Part shown: positions 7,957 to 16,478 of the stretch, one piece after another
Position numbering within the stretch: position 1 is the stretch's first letter
How the letters are laid out: each line of letters starts with the position of its first letter
Source of the DNA: CALDSL01 sp039810245
GTDB lineage: Bacteria > Chloroflexota > Anaerolineae > Anaerolineales > Anaerolineaceae
NCBI GenBank assembly: GCA_039810245.1
Contig: JBDHWQ010000009.1
Span: 1 to 64,000 of the forward strand
Direction: 5' to 3'
Length of the DNA: 64,000 bases
The notes under the pieces: model-generated
What the model was told of the DNA's origin: nothing
What the model saw: only the letters and a program-made list of their open reading frames with translations
Database searches by the model: none
Program-made: the position numbers and the translations under genes

Positions 7957-8843
7957 TTTCCATCCGGGTTGGGTGTCAGCGCAGCCATAAACCTGCGCAC
8001 GTGTTCCAGCACCACGCCGGCGGCAGCGCCTGGCTCGCGCAGTCCGCTGAGCGCGGCAGCGGGCAGCGCCGGGCCAAACTGCACGCGCACATGCACCGGC
8101 CACAGGTCGGGCGCAAAGGTGCGCGCCACGATCTGCAGCGAGGCGGCCAGTTTTTCACGGTCTTTCTGGCGGCGGCGCAGGTGGGTGAGCGGGTGTCGCA
8201 GCGACGGCGCGGCAATCACCCCGCTGACGATGACCGGCACGATGCAGGCATCCGGCACCAGGCGGGCAAAAAAGCCGGCGCTGTCGGACCAGCGCGCCAG
8301 CGATTCCAGCGCGCCGGGCATGCTCGCCGGGTCGGGCTCGATATCGCCGGCCGGGAAGGTGAGCACCGCGCCGCCGGCGCGCAGGTGCGCGGCCACGCGG
8401 CGAAGCACGTCAATGCGCCCTTGGCCATCTTCGGGCACATAAATGAGATAACGCGAGGTGGCGGGCAGCGCCCGCAGGAACGGCCGGTCGGCGGCCACCA
8501 CGCGCAGGTCGGCGCGCGGCAGGCTGGCAAACAGGCATACGGTGTCGGTCATGCCGGGGTGATTGGCCAGCAGCAGCAGCGGCCCGTCGACGGGCAGGTG
8601 TTCCTGGCCGGTGACGGTCAGCGAGTTGATGAAACCTTTGAGGATGCGCGCGGCGCCACCCTGCAGGCCAAGACAGTCTACGCCGTCATCGTAATCCAGC
8701 ACCGTGCGGGCAAAGCGCCGGCCGGCAGGCCTGAGCAGCGCCCGCACCAGCCGGCGGCCGCGGCGCAGCCCACGCAGTCCAAAGGACTCCAACAGGTCGT
8801 CCACATTGATGCTCGCCAATTCGCGAATGGCTGTAGAATCCAT
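7953..8843 (-). CDS. Lysophospholipid acyltransferase family protein (PlsC-like)
   Basis: A 296-residue protein with the acyltransferase motif N94-H95-P-G-M-T-D100 (HxxxxD catalytic pair) and later FPAGDIEPDP, which corresponds to the substrate-phosphate block of the family. Members transfer acyl chains to glycerol-phosphate or lysolipids at the membrane; this one could also act on a glycolipid. It runs against the surrounding genes, ends in a shared hairpin with the MDR gene, and its ATG is only 26 bp from the start of the divergent PTPS-like gene. A TATAAT about 15 bp before the start suggests a very short leader. Confidence 0.85.
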   Translation of the reverse strand: MDSTAIRELASINVDDLLESFGLRGLRRGRRLVRALLRPAGRRFARTVLDYDDGVDCLGLQGGAARILKGFINSLTVTGQEHLPVDGPLLLLANHPGMTDTVCLFASLPRADLRVVAADRPFLRALPATSRYLIYVPEDGQGRIDVLRRVAAHLRAGGAVLTFPAGDIEPDPASMPGALESLARWSDSAGFFARLVPDACIVPVIVSGVIAAPSLRHPLTHLRRRQKDREKLAASLQIVARTFAPDLWPVHVRVQFGPALPAAALSGLREPGAAAGVVLEHVRRFMAALTPNPDGK

Positions 8844-8869
8844 ATATTGATTATAGAGGAGGGAAGGCT

Positions 8870-9247
8870 ATGTATCGCGTGGCTGTACGCAGGCAATTTG
8901 TTGCCCAACATTATTTAATTGGGGGTGATTGGGGCGCGGAGAACCGTCCGCATTCACATGTCTATGTGGTGGAGCTGGAGCTGGCGGGGGCGCAGCTTGA
9001 CGAGCATAACTTCCTGGTGGATATTGTCGAGATCGAGCGCCAGCTTGACGCGGCCGTTGCCTATTTTCGCGATCGCACGCTCAACGACCTGCCCGAGTTT
9101 GGCGGCAGCAACCCGTCGGTGGAGCTGTTTTCGCGCATCATGGCCGAACGGCTGAGCGCGGCGATCGGCGCGCCGAACATCAACCAACTGACGGCACGGC
9201 TGTGGGAGAACGACATCGCCTGGGCCGCGTACACCCTGGAGCGCTAG
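8870..9247 (+). CDS. PTPS/QueD-fold protein lacking catalytic cysteine
   Basis: A 125-residue protein of the 6-pyruvoyl-tetrahydropterin synthase / 6-carboxytetrahydropterin synthase superfamily. Zinc ligands H14, H28 and H30 are present, with NPSVELFSRIMAERL and LWENDIAWAAY near the end. The protein has no cysteine at all: E24 stands where the catalytic Cys of the CxxxHGH motif belongs, and the Asp-His pair before LND is replaced by R67-D68. Classical PTPS or QueD chemistry is therefore unlikely; PTPS-III-like enzymes also use Glu. Strong SD GAGGAGGG. The glycosyltransferase starts directly at its stop. The substrate is unknown, possibly a RibA-derived pyrimidine or pterin. Confidence 0.85.
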   Translation: MYRVAVRRQFVAQHYLIGGDWGAENRPHSHVYVVELELAGAQLDEHNFLVDIVEIERQLDAAVAYFRDRTLNDLPEFGGSNPSVELFSRIMAERLSAAIGAPNINQLTARLWENDIAWAAYTLER

Positions 9248-10324
9248 GTGCGGCTGGGGCTGGTGATTTATGGCAACCTTGACACCGTCTCGGGTGGATA
9301 CCTGTACGATCGGCGGCTGGTGGAGCACCTGCGCCGCGCGGGCGACACGGTGGAAGTGGTCAGCCTGCCGTGGCGCAGCTATCCACGCCACCTGTTGGAC
9401 AATTTCTCGCCTGATCTGGCGTACCGACTGGCACGGATGAAGGTAGACCTGCTGGTGGAAGACGAGCTTAACCACCCCTCGCTTCTGCGCGCCAACCGCG
9501 CCTGGAAAGCCGCCGGGCGCGCGCCGGTCGTGTCGATTGTGCATCACTTGCGCAGCAGCGAGCAGCACCCGGCCGCGCTGCTGCCACTGTACCGCGCCGT
9601 GGAACGTGCTTACCTGCGCGGCGTGGAGCGCTTTATCTTCAACAGCCACACCACGCGCGGCGTGGTGGAGGGCGTGCTGGGGCGCGGAGTGGATGGTTTG
9701 GTGGCGACCCCGGGCGGCGACCAGGCCGGGAGCGGGCTTTCCGTGGCCGAGATTACGGCGCGGCTGCGCGGCCGCGGCGGGCTGCGGCTGCTGTTCATCG
9801 GCAACCTGATCCCACGCAAGGGGCTGGACACGCTGCTGCGCGCGCTGCGCCAGATCAAGGGTGATGGCTGGACGCTGGAGGTGGTTGGCAGCGACATGGA
9901 CGCCGCCTATACCCGGCGGGTACGACGGCTGGCCGCGCCGTTGGGTGAACGCGTGCGTTTCCGTGGCCGGCTGGTCGATGGCGCACTGCGCGCCCTGCTG
10001 GAGCGCAGCGACGTGCTGGTGGTTCCATCCAGCTATGAGGGCTTTGGCATCGTCTACCTGGAAGGCATGGCTTGCGGACTGCCGGCGATTGGCACCACGG
10101 CCGGCGCGGCGGGTGAGATTATCCGCGATGGCGAAAGCGGCTACGTGCTGCCGCCCGGCGACCCGGCTGCACTGGCCGCGGCGTTAGACCATCTGGCGCG
10201 CGACCCGGCGCTGCTGGAGCGCATGAGCCTGGCGGCGCGCCGGCGCTTTGATGAATTCCCCACATGGGAACAGACCGCCGCCAACGCGCGCCGCTATATG
10301 CTCGCCTGCGTGGAGAAACGCTGA
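9248..10324 (+). CDS. Family 4 glycosyltransferase (GT-B fold)
   Basis: A 358-residue retaining glycosyltransferase. FIGNLIPRKGLDTLL (183-197) opens the C-terminal Rossmann domain, and the donor-binding EX7E motif is E264...E272 in SSYEGFGIVYLEGMACGLP. The start is GTG, directly after the PTPS-like stop, and the stop overlaps the methyltransferase ATG (TGATG), so it is co-translated with both. Acceptor and sugar donor cannot be read from the sequence. Given the neighbours, it may glycosylate a pterin-like or pyrimidine-derived product rather than a polysaccharide. Confidence 0.9.
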   Translation: MRLGLVIYGNLDTVSGGYLYDRRLVEHLRRAGDTVEVVSLPWRSYPRHLLDNFSPDLAYRLARMKVDLLVEDELNHPSLLRANRAWKAAGRAPVVSIVHHLRSSEQHPAALLPLYRAVERAYLRGVERFIFNSHTTRGVVEGVLGRGVDGLVATPGGDQAGSGLSVAEITARLRGRGGLRLLFIGNLIPRKGLDTLLRALRQIKGDGWTLEVVGSDMDAAYTRRVRRLAAPLGERVRFRGRLVDGALRALLERSDVLVVPSSYEGFGIVYLEGMACGLPAIGTTAGAAGEIIRDGESGYVLPPGDPAALAAALDHLARDPALLERMSLAARRRFDEFPTWEQTAANARRYMLACVEKR

Positions 10325-11247
10325 TGGACGCCTTTTCTTTTCCGCGCTACCTGGCTGCCAAGCGCAGCGTGGACGACCAAGCGCTCAACGCGCGGGTGTG
10401 GGGCGCGCTGTCGAACTGGATAAAAGCCCAGGCAGCGGATGAACCAATGCGCGTGCTGGAGATCGGCGCGGGCACGGGCACGATGATCCAGCGCATGGCC
10501 GAAGCCGGGCTTCTGGACTGCGCCATCTATACCGCATTGGACGCCGAGGCGGAAAACGTGCGCGCAGCGCGGGAAACCCTGCGCGCCTGGGCACCGGCCC
10601 ACGGCTGGCAGGTCGGGGATGCGCCGGATGGGCTGCGGCTCCACGACGCACAAGGGCGCGCGTTGGAGATTCATTTGCTGGCAAAAGACCTGTTCGATTT
10701 TTTGTCCGCGCAGGCCGGCGCGGTGTGTGATGTGCTGGTGGCCAACGCCTTTCTCGACCTGGTGGATGTGCCGGCCACGCTGCCGCGGCTGCGCGCGCTG
10801 GTGCGTCCGGGCGGACTGCTGTATTTCTCGATTAACTTTGACGGTTTGACTGCGCTGGAGCCAGCAGTAGACCCAGCGCTGGACGAGCAAATTATCGCGC
10901 TGTACCACCGTACGATGGATGAGCGTCGCGTGGCCGGGGCGCTTTCCGGCGACAGCCGCTCGGGGCGCCACCTGTTCCAGCAGTTGCGGGATGCGAACCT
11001 GGAGCTGCTGGAGGCCGGCGGCTCGGACTGGGTGGTGTACGCGCGCGGCGGCGCGTACCCGGCGGATGAAGCTTATTTTCTGGGCTGCATCCTGCACTTC
11101 TTTGATGATTCGCTACGCGGCCGCCCGGATTTGCCCGCCGGGGTGCTGGATGGCTGGCTGGCGGCGCGCCGCGAGCAGATCCGGCGCGGCGAGCTGGTGT
11201 ACATCGCCCACCAGATCGACACGCTGGCGCGGCGGAGCGCGGTGTGA
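10324..11247 (+). CDS. SAM-dependent methyltransferase
   Basis: A 307-residue class I methyltransferase. Motif I VLEIGAGTGTM is at residues 44-54, with the acidic ALDAE of motif II about 22 residues later and VLVANAFLDLVD as the motif IV region. The ATG at 10324 overlaps the glycosyltransferase stop by one base, and the GTG of the next gene overlaps its own stop. An earlier in-frame ATG at 10264 lies inside the glycosyltransferase and is not preferred. Substrate unknown; co-translation with the glycosyltransferase and PTPS-like protein suggests a shared small-molecule product. Confidence 0.85.
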   Translation: MDAFSFPRYLAAKRSVDDQALNARVWGALSNWIKAQAADEPMRVLEIGAGTGTMIQRMAEAGLLDCAIYTALDAEAENVRAARETLRAWAPAHGWQVGDAPDGLRLHDAQGRALEIHLLAKDLFDFLSAQAGAVCDVLVANAFLDLVDVPATLPRLRALVRPGGLLYFSINFDGLTALEPAVDPALDEQIIALYHRTMDERRVAGALSGDSRSGRHLFQQLRDANLELLEAGGSDWVVYARGGAYPADEAYFLGCILHFFDDSLRGRPDLPAGVLDGWLAARREQIRRGELVYIAHQIDTLARRSAV

Positions 11248-11660
11248 ACCCGCCGCCGCGCGCTCCGGGCAGCTACACGCTGCTGCTGCGGCTGGACGCG
11301 CCCGCGCAGATCAATGTTGGCCGGTTGGGTGTGGTGAAATTCCCGGCCGGGTGGTACGTGTACTGTGGCAGCGCATTTGGCGCGGGCGGGCTGGCAGCGC
11401 GGCTGGGCCGGCACGCGGCGGGCAGCGGTGCGCTGCACTGGCACATCGGTCACCTGCGCCGGGTAGCACATCTGGTGGATTGGCGCTGGGCGGAAGGACA
11501 GCAGGTGGAGTGCGCCTGGGCGCAGGCCCTGGCGCGGCAGGGCGGGGTGATTATCGCGCCGGGATTCGGTTCGAGTGACTGCCGCGAGAGTTGTGGGTCA
11601 CATTTGCTATATTTCCGTCAACAAATTTTTGACACGGATTTCATAGATGAGAAGGCATAA
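11244..11660 (+). CDS. DUF123 protein (GIY-YIG-like)
   Basis: A 138-residue protein of the DUF123 family, which is related to GIY-YIG nucleases. Family marks are GSYTLLLRL at the N-terminus, WYVYCGSAFGAGGLAARLGRH in the middle, LHWHIGHL, and the C-terminal GSSDCRESCGSHLLYF, in which the usual compact DCRCxSH is lengthened by two residues. GTG start overlapping the methyltransferase stop (GTGTGA). The family's function is unclear, and its link to the preceding genes may be only positional. Confidence 0.82.
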   Translation: MNPPPRAPGSYTLLLRLDAPAQINVGRLGVVKFPAGWYVYCGSAFGAGGLAARLGRHAAGSGALHWHIGHLRRVAHLVDWRWAEGQQVECAWAQALARQGGVIIAPGFGSSDCRESCGSHLLYFRQQIFDTDFIDEKA

Positions 11661-11790
11661 TTTTCACAGGTGCAAAATCTGCCGAACGCCGTGGAATCCA
11701 TAACCGAATCCGTTGTCTGCCGTGTAATCCGTTTCTGAATTCCGTGCCAGTGCGGTAAAATTGAGGACAGATTGCAATCGGAGGAATTCA
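11661..11790. other. Intergenic region before lspA with weak promoter
   Basis: AT-richer gap of 130 bp with repeated AATCCGT words (relics of a dispersed repeat). TAAAAT at 11756-11761 could be a -10 box; the matching -35 (TTCTGA, 11733-11738) is poor. Confidence 0.35.
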
Positions 11791-12354
11791 TTGAAACGTA
11801 TCGCGCGCGACTACGCCTTCCTGGGACTCCTGGCAGGCGCAATAATCCTCGTGGATCAGATCACCAAGGCGATCGTCCGCAATAACCTTGCGCTGGGGGA
11901 AATGTGGGCGCCGTGGGACTGGCTGCTGCCCTATGCGCGCATTATCCATATCAACAACACCGGGGCGGCGTTTGGTATTTTCCAGGGCGCAGGTGATGTG
12001 TTCAAGTACCTGGCCATTGTGGTGGCTGCGGCGATCATCTATTATTTCCCGCAGGTGCCACGCAGCGAGACCACGCTGCGCGTCGCGCTGGGGATGCAGC
12101 TCGGTGGGGCGGTGGGTAACCTGATTGACCGCTTTCTCCAGGGCTACGTGACCGACTTTGTTTCGGTAGGAACCTTCGCGGTATGGAACGTGGCGGATGC
12201 CAGCATCACCATGGGGGTGGGTGTGCTGCTGCTGGGAATGTGGCTGGAAGAGCGCCACCAGCGCCAGGCCGCGCAGCGCGGGCAGGCAGAATCAATTGAG
12301 CCGGCAACGCCGGCGGATGCCGTGGAAACGGCGGAAGACGAGAAAAGCGTGTGA
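11791..12354 (+). CDS. lspA: Lipoprotein signal peptidase
   Basis: Cleaves the signal peptide of diacylglyceryl-modified prolipoproteins in the membrane. Four hydrophobic segments and the family motifs are present: NNTGAAFGIF (55-64), VGNLIDR with catalytic D113, and WNVADASI with catalytic D136. The 187-residue length includes an acidic C-terminal tail. The TTG start is chosen because GGAGG (11780-11784) lies 6 bp before it. The stop overlaps the GTG of rluD. Lgt, the preceding enzyme in lipoprotein maturation, is at 23713, and lipoproteins occur at the right end of the window. Confidence 0.94.
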   Translation: MKRIARDYAFLGLLAGAIILVDQITKAIVRNNLALGEMWAPWDWLLPYARIIHINNTGAAFGIFQGAGDVFKYLAIVVAAAIIYYFPQVPRSETTLRVALGMQLGGAVGNLIDRFLQGYVTDFVSVGTFAVWNVADASITMGVGVLLLGMWLEERHQRQAAQRGQAESIEPATPADAVETAEDEKSV

Positions 12355-13274
12355 GCGACCAGGTGCAGTTGTTTCCATATCGCGGCGAAAAAGGCTACCG
12401 GCTGGACCGTTTTCTGGTGGAACAGCTTCCTGACCTCTCGCGCTCGCGCGTACAGGGATTGATCCGCGACGGTTTTGTGCGCGTAGCCAATGAAGTTGTG
12501 ACTAAAACGGGTCTTGGTTTGGAAGATGGGCAGATGGTGGAAATCCGTATCCCGCCGCCCCAGCCATCAGGAATTGTGGCGGAAGAAATCCCGCTGCAAA
12601 TTGTCTTTGAAACGCGTGACCTGATGGTGATCAACAAGCCGGCCGGGATGGTAGTGCACCCGGCAGTAGGCCACGATAGCGGCACGCTGGTGAACGCTGC
12701 GCTGGCGCACGCGCCAGATATCGAAGGCATTGGCGGTGAGCAGCGCCCGGGCGTTGTGCACCGGCTGGATAAGGAAACATCGGGGCTGATCCTGATGGCC
12801 AAAAACGATGTGGCGCACCGCTGGCTGCAAGACCAGTTCCGGCTGCGCAAGGTGGAAAAGATCTACCTGGCGCTGGTGGACGGCGCGCCACCCACTCCGA
12901 GCGGCATTGTCGATGCGCCGGTAGGACGCGACCCCAGCCATCGCAAGAAGATGGCGGTGGTACCGATCCAGCGCGGGCGCGAGGCAGTGACCGAATATCA
13001 CACGCTGGAAAAATTCGCGCAGCACACGCTGATCGAGGCGCACCCACGCACCGGGCGCACGCACCAAATCCGCCTGCACATGGCCTTCCTGGGCTGCCCG
13101 ATTGTGGGTGATACGCTGTACGGCCACAAGCGCATCAGCGTACCCATCAAGCGCCATTTTCTACACGCTGCCCGGCTGAAGATCACCCTGCCGGGTGAAA
13201 GCGAGCCGCGCACCTTTGAAGCCCCCCTGCCGCCCGAGCTGGAAGCCGCGCTGGCGCATTTACGCGGGCATTAA
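12351..13274 (+). CDS. rluD: Pseudouridine synthase, RluA/RluD family
   Basis: A 307-residue enzyme that converts uridine to pseudouridine in structured RNA, typically 23S rRNA helix 69 for RluD. An S4 RNA-binding domain covers about 17-64 (RLDRFLVEQLPDLSRSRVQ). The catalytic motif GVVHRLDKETSGL places the nucleophile at D140, and the HPRTGRTHQIRLHMAFLGCPI segment follows. GTG start overlapping the lspA stop, an arrangement common in many bacteria. Exact RNA target is inferred from the RluD-like architecture. Confidence 0.92.
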   Translation: MSDQVQLFPYRGEKGYRLDRFLVEQLPDLSRSRVQGLIRDGFVRVANEVVTKTGLGLEDGQMVEIRIPPPQPSGIVAEEIPLQIVFETRDLMVINKPAGMVVHPAVGHDSGTLVNAALAHAPDIEGIGGEQRPGVVHRLDKETSGLILMAKNDVAHRWLQDQFRLRKVEKIYLALVDGAPPTPSGIVDAPVGRDPSHRKKMAVVPIQRGREAVTEYHTLEKFAQHTLIEAHPRTGRTHQIRLHMAFLGCPIVGDTLYGHKRISVPIKRHFLHAARLKITLPGESEPRTFEAPLPPELEAALAHLRGH

Positions 13275-13298
13275 ACCCCACCCACAGGAGTTTGCAGC

Positions 13299-14336
13299 AT
13301 GAACATCGTTGATTTGCGTTCCGATACCGTCACTCATCCCACCCCTGCCATGCGTGAAGCGATGGCCAAAGCCGAAGTGGGCGATGATGTGATGGGCGAA
13401 GACCCCACCATCAACCGCCTGCAGGAAATGGCGGCCGAACGGCTGGGAAAAGAAGCCGCCATTTTCGTCCCATCCGGGACGATGGGCAACCTGCTGGCGA
13501 TCCTGGCACACTGCGACCGCGGCGATGAAGCCATCATGGGCAAGCGCGGGCATACCTTCCTGTTCGAAGCCGGCGGCATGTCGGCGTTGGGTGGGGTGAT
13601 GGCCAACACCATCCCCAACCAGCCGGACGGCACGCTGGCGCTGGACGACCTGCACGGCGCGCTGCGCGACATCCATGACCCGCACAGCCCGATTTCCAAG
13701 CTGGTGATTATTGAGAATACACAGAACCGCTGCGGCGGCGTGGTGCTGACTCCCGAATACACGCGCCAGGTGGCGGCGTTCGCGCGCGAGAACGGGCTGC
13801 GCATGCACATCGACGGCGCGCGTATATTCAACGCGGCGGTGGCGTTGGGCGTTCCGGCCAGCGCGCTGACCGAAGGCGCCGACTCGATCACCTTCTGCCT
13901 GAGCAAGGGACTGTGCGCCCCGGTCGGGTCGGTGCTGTGCGGCTCGCGGGCGATGATCGAGCGCACCGTGCGGCTGCGCAAGCAGCTTGGCGGCGGCATG
14001 CGCCAGGCGGGCATCCTGGCGGCGGCGGGCATCGTGGCGCTGGAGCAGATGGTGGACCGGCTGGCGGATGACCACCGTCGCGCCTGTGACCTGGCGCGCG
14101 GGCTGGCGAACATCCCCGGGCTGGAGCTTAGCTTTGGCATGCCGGCGACCAACATGGTCTTTGTACAGCTCGCCGATGGCGTGCCGGGCACGGCCTGGGA
14201 GCTGTGCGAGCGCCTGCAGCCGCATGGCGTGCTGGCGCATGACGTCAGCGAGAAGGCCATCCGCCTGGTGACGCATTACTGGGTGAGCGACGAGGGCGTG
14301 CAGCAAACCGTGCGCGCCTTCGCGGCCGCGCTGTAA
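13299..14336 (+). CDS. ltaE: Low-specificity L-threonine aldolase
   Basis: A 345-residue PLP enzyme of fold type I that splits L-threonine or L-allo-threonine to glycine and acetaldehyde. Diagnostic stretches are the N-terminal DLRSDTVTHP, GDDVMGEDPT, the FVPSGTMGN cofactor-phosphate region and FCLSKGLCAPVGS, with K203 as the PLP-binding lysine. ACAGGAG precedes the ATG. It lies 24 bp after rluD and 28 bp before a membrane glycosyltransferase, so co-transcription is possible though the functions differ. A related beta-eliminating lyase is the main alternative. Confidence 0.93.
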   Translation: MNIVDLRSDTVTHPTPAMREAMAKAEVGDDVMGEDPTINRLQEMAAERLGKEAAIFVPSGTMGNLLAILAHCDRGDEAIMGKRGHTFLFEAGGMSALGGVMANTIPNQPDGTLALDDLHGALRDIHDPHSPISKLVIIENTQNRCGGVVLTPEYTRQVAAFARENGLRMHIDGARIFNAAVALGVPASALTEGADSITFCLSKGLCAPVGSVLCGSRAMIERTVRLRKQLGGGMRQAGILAAAGIVALEQMVDRLADDHRRACDLARGLANIPGLELSFGMPATNMVFVQLADGVPGTAWELCERLQPHGVLAHDVSEKAIRLVTHYWVSDEGVQQTVRAFAAAL

Positions 14337-14364
14337 CACCGGCGCACACCGGCGAAGGAGCACT

Positions 14365-15531
14365 ATGGCCAGCATCACCCACACTGAGCAGCCAGCCGCG
14401 GCCGCGCCTCAACGCGTGGCGCGCTGGGCACTGCTGGGGGTGCTGCTGGCCGGCGTGGCGCTGCGCTTGCTGGCCGCGACGCGCGGCGAGAACTATGACC
14501 TGCAGTCCTACCGCATTGTGGCTGAGGTTGTATCAAGCGGGGGCAACGTGTACGCCGAAACCAGCCGCTATAACTACGGGCCGGCCTGGTTCAGCCTCTT
14601 GTTCATCTTCAACCGTATCGCTGCGCTGTTCCCGGCGCCAGAGACAGCGTTCCGAACTATCATCACTATCTTTCTGACCGCGATAGACGTGGGCGTTTTC
14701 TGGGTGCTGCGCCGCAAGGCCGGCGCGCTGGCCGGCGGACTGTTCTTCCTCAACCCGATTTCGATTATTATCACCGGCTACCACAGCCAGTTTGATAATT
14801 TTGCCCTGCTTGCGGGAATGCTCGCGGTGCTGGTCTATGGTGACGACCACGCTGCGCCGGTGAAAGGTCGTAAGCTGGCTGGATTGGTGCTGCTGGGCCT
14901 CTCGCTGGTGGTCAAACACATCCTGTTTGCCTTCCCGCTGTGGCTGGCGATCAAACAGAAGGGGCTGCTGCGCCAGGCTGAAATCCTACTAATCCCGTAT
15001 GCCATCTTCCTGTTTAGCTTTGTGCCGTTCTTCGGTGGCGGAGGCGGCGAGGGAATCGTGCGCAACGTGCTGCTGTACGGGTCGTGGAATAACGCCTTCT
15101 TCCACCGCCTGTTTGTTCCGGGGGTGATAGGTCAGTACGCCACCCCTGCGATTGTGTGGCTGCTGCTGTTGATCCTCTTTGCCGTGGCGGCGCGGTCGCG
15201 CGGCAGCTTTGATTCGCTGCTGCTGTACAGCGCCGTACTGGTGGCAGCATCTCCGGCCATCACTAACCAGTACCTCGCGATTGTTGTACCATTTCTCAGT
15301 GTCAATCTCAATGCATTTTTCGTGCTCTACAGCCTGGTGGGGGCCGCGCACTTGCTGGTTAATTATGACGGGTTGCATTACAGCCTGCCGCTGCTCGACC
15401 AGGCCAGCCCACAGGTATACTATGCCCTCTTGATCCTGCTACTGGTGTTTGGCATCGCCTACCACCTGGCCGGGCGGCAGGCCTGGGCTCTCCTGCGCCG
15501 GGCGGCGCGGGCGGGGCGCAGGGCTTTCTGA
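14365..15531 (+). CDS. GT-C-type integral membrane glycosyltransferase (putative)
   Basis: A 388-residue polytopic protein with about ten hydrophobic segments. An acidic residue follows the first helix (ATRGENYDLQSY), and GYHSQFDNFALL sits after the mid-protein helices; both are typical of GT-C enzymes that use polyprenyl-phosphate sugars, including ALG6/GT87-like mannosyl- or glucosyltransferases. The active site would face outside the cytoplasm. AAGGAG precedes the ATG. Substrate and acceptor are unknown. No sugar-lipid synthase is adjacent. Confidence 0.68.
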   Translation: MASITHTEQPAAAAPQRVARWALLGVLLAGVALRLLAATRGENYDLQSYRIVAEVVSSGGNVYAETSRYNYGPAWFSLLFIFNRIAALFPAPETAFRTIITIFLTAIDVGVFWVLRRKAGALAGGLFFLNPISIIITGYHSQFDNFALLAGMLAVLVYGDDHAAPVKGRKLAGLVLLGLSLVVKHILFAFPLWLAIKQKGLLRQAEILLIPYAIFLFSFVPFFGGGGGEGIVRNVLLYGSWNNAFFHRLFVPGVIGQYATPAIVWLLLLILFAVAARSRGSFDSLLLYSAVLVAASPAITNQYLAIVVPFLSVNLNAFFVLYSLVGAAHLLVNYDGLHYSLPLLDQASPQVYYALLILLLVFGIAYHLAGRQAWALLRRAARAGRRAF

Positions 15532-15537
15532 TATAAT
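15529..15537 (+). promoter_or_regulatory. Extended -10 promoter for the nucleoside phosphorylase
   Basis: TGATATAAT is a perfect extended -10 element (TGnTATAAT) overlapping the end of the membrane glycosyltransferase gene, about 80 bp before the next ATG. No clear -35 is seen, as is usual for extended -10 promoters. Confidence 0.55.
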
Positions 15538-15618
15538 TCAATCAGGCGCGCCACGCGCGCCGTTGGAGATTTTGGATATTTTCGCAGATACTGGCGTTCT
15601 TACTTCCCCGGAGGGTAC

Positions 15619-16455
15619 ATGAAAGACTTTTTTACGCTTCAGGAGATCGACGAAGCTGCTGAGGTAGTTCGCAGTCGCACGCGGCACCAACCCCGTGTTG
15701 GTTTAATTTTGGGCTCGGGGCTGGGGGGGCTGGCTGATTCGGTTGAGCAGGCGGATGTGATTCCCTTCGATACCATCCCCGGCTGGCCGACTTCGACCGT
15801 GGAAGGCCACAAGAACCGCCTGGTGATCGGCCTGCTGGAAAACCAGCCGGTGCTGGTGCTTCAGGGGCGCGTGCATTATTATGAAGGCTATAGCATGGCG
15901 CAGGTAACCTTCCCGGTGCGCGTGATGCAGCGCCTGGGCGTGGAAATCCTGATCGTGACGAATGCCGCGGGGGCGATCCAACCCGATTTTGTGCCCGGCG
16001 ATGTGATGCTGATCACAGATAACCTCAACCTGGTGAGCATGGGCGGGGCTAACCCGCTGCGCGGGGCCAACCTGGACACGCTGGGGCCGCGCTTTCCGGA
16101 TATGAGCCAGGCCTACGACCGTCGGTTGATGGACCTGGCGCGCCAGCAGGCCGTGGCGCAAAATGTGACCCTGCGCGAAGGCGTGTACGCCGGGCTGGCC
16201 GGCCCATCGTTCGAGTCGCCGGCAGACCTGCGCTTCCTGCGCATGGCCGGCGCCGACGCAGTGGGCATGTCGACCGTGCCGGAAGTGATCGTGGCGCGCC
16301 ACGGTGGGATGCGCGTTCTGGGCCTGTCGGGCATCAGCAATAAGGCCAACCTGGATGGCAGCACGGTGACTACGCATCAGGAAGTGCTGGAAGCCGGGCA
16401 GGTGATTGTGCCACGGCTGAAGGCAGTGGTACTGGGCGTGCTTGCCAACCTGTAA
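15619..16455 (+). CDS. punA: Purine-nucleoside phosphorylase
   Basis: A 278-residue trimeric-type PNP that phosphorolyses (deoxy)guanosine and inosine to base and ribose-1-phosphate. Motifs seen: GLILGSGLGGLAD (28-40) for phosphate binding, GRVHYYEGY (83-91), NAAGAIQPDFVPGDVMLI, and GMSTVPEVIVARH with GISNKANL at the base-binding end. GGAGGGTAC precedes the ATG. It has its own promoter. A second purine phosphorylase of the same superfamily, MTA phosphorylase, is at 32099-32968. Confidence 0.94.
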   Translation: MKDFFTLQEIDEAAEVVRSRTRHQPRVGLILGSGLGGLADSVEQADVIPFDTIPGWPTSTVEGHKNRLVIGLLENQPVLVLQGRVHYYEGYSMAQVTFPVRVMQRLGVEILIVTNAAGAIQPDFVPGDVMLITDNLNLVSMGGANPLRGANLDTLGPRFPDMSQAYDRRLMDLARQQAVAQNVTLREGVYAGLAGPSFESPADLRFLRMAGADAVGMSTVPEVIVARHGGMRVLGLSGISNKANLDGSTVTTHQEVLEAGQVIVPRLKAVVLGVLANL

Positions 16456-16478
16456 GAAGGGCCTGCGGCCGGTGATCC

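Noticed and set aside
8001..8918. Long forward-strand open frame across the acyltransferase gene
   Set aside because: It is the complement of a well-supported PlsC-like gene, has no family resemblance, and its end overlaps the true PTPS-like start.
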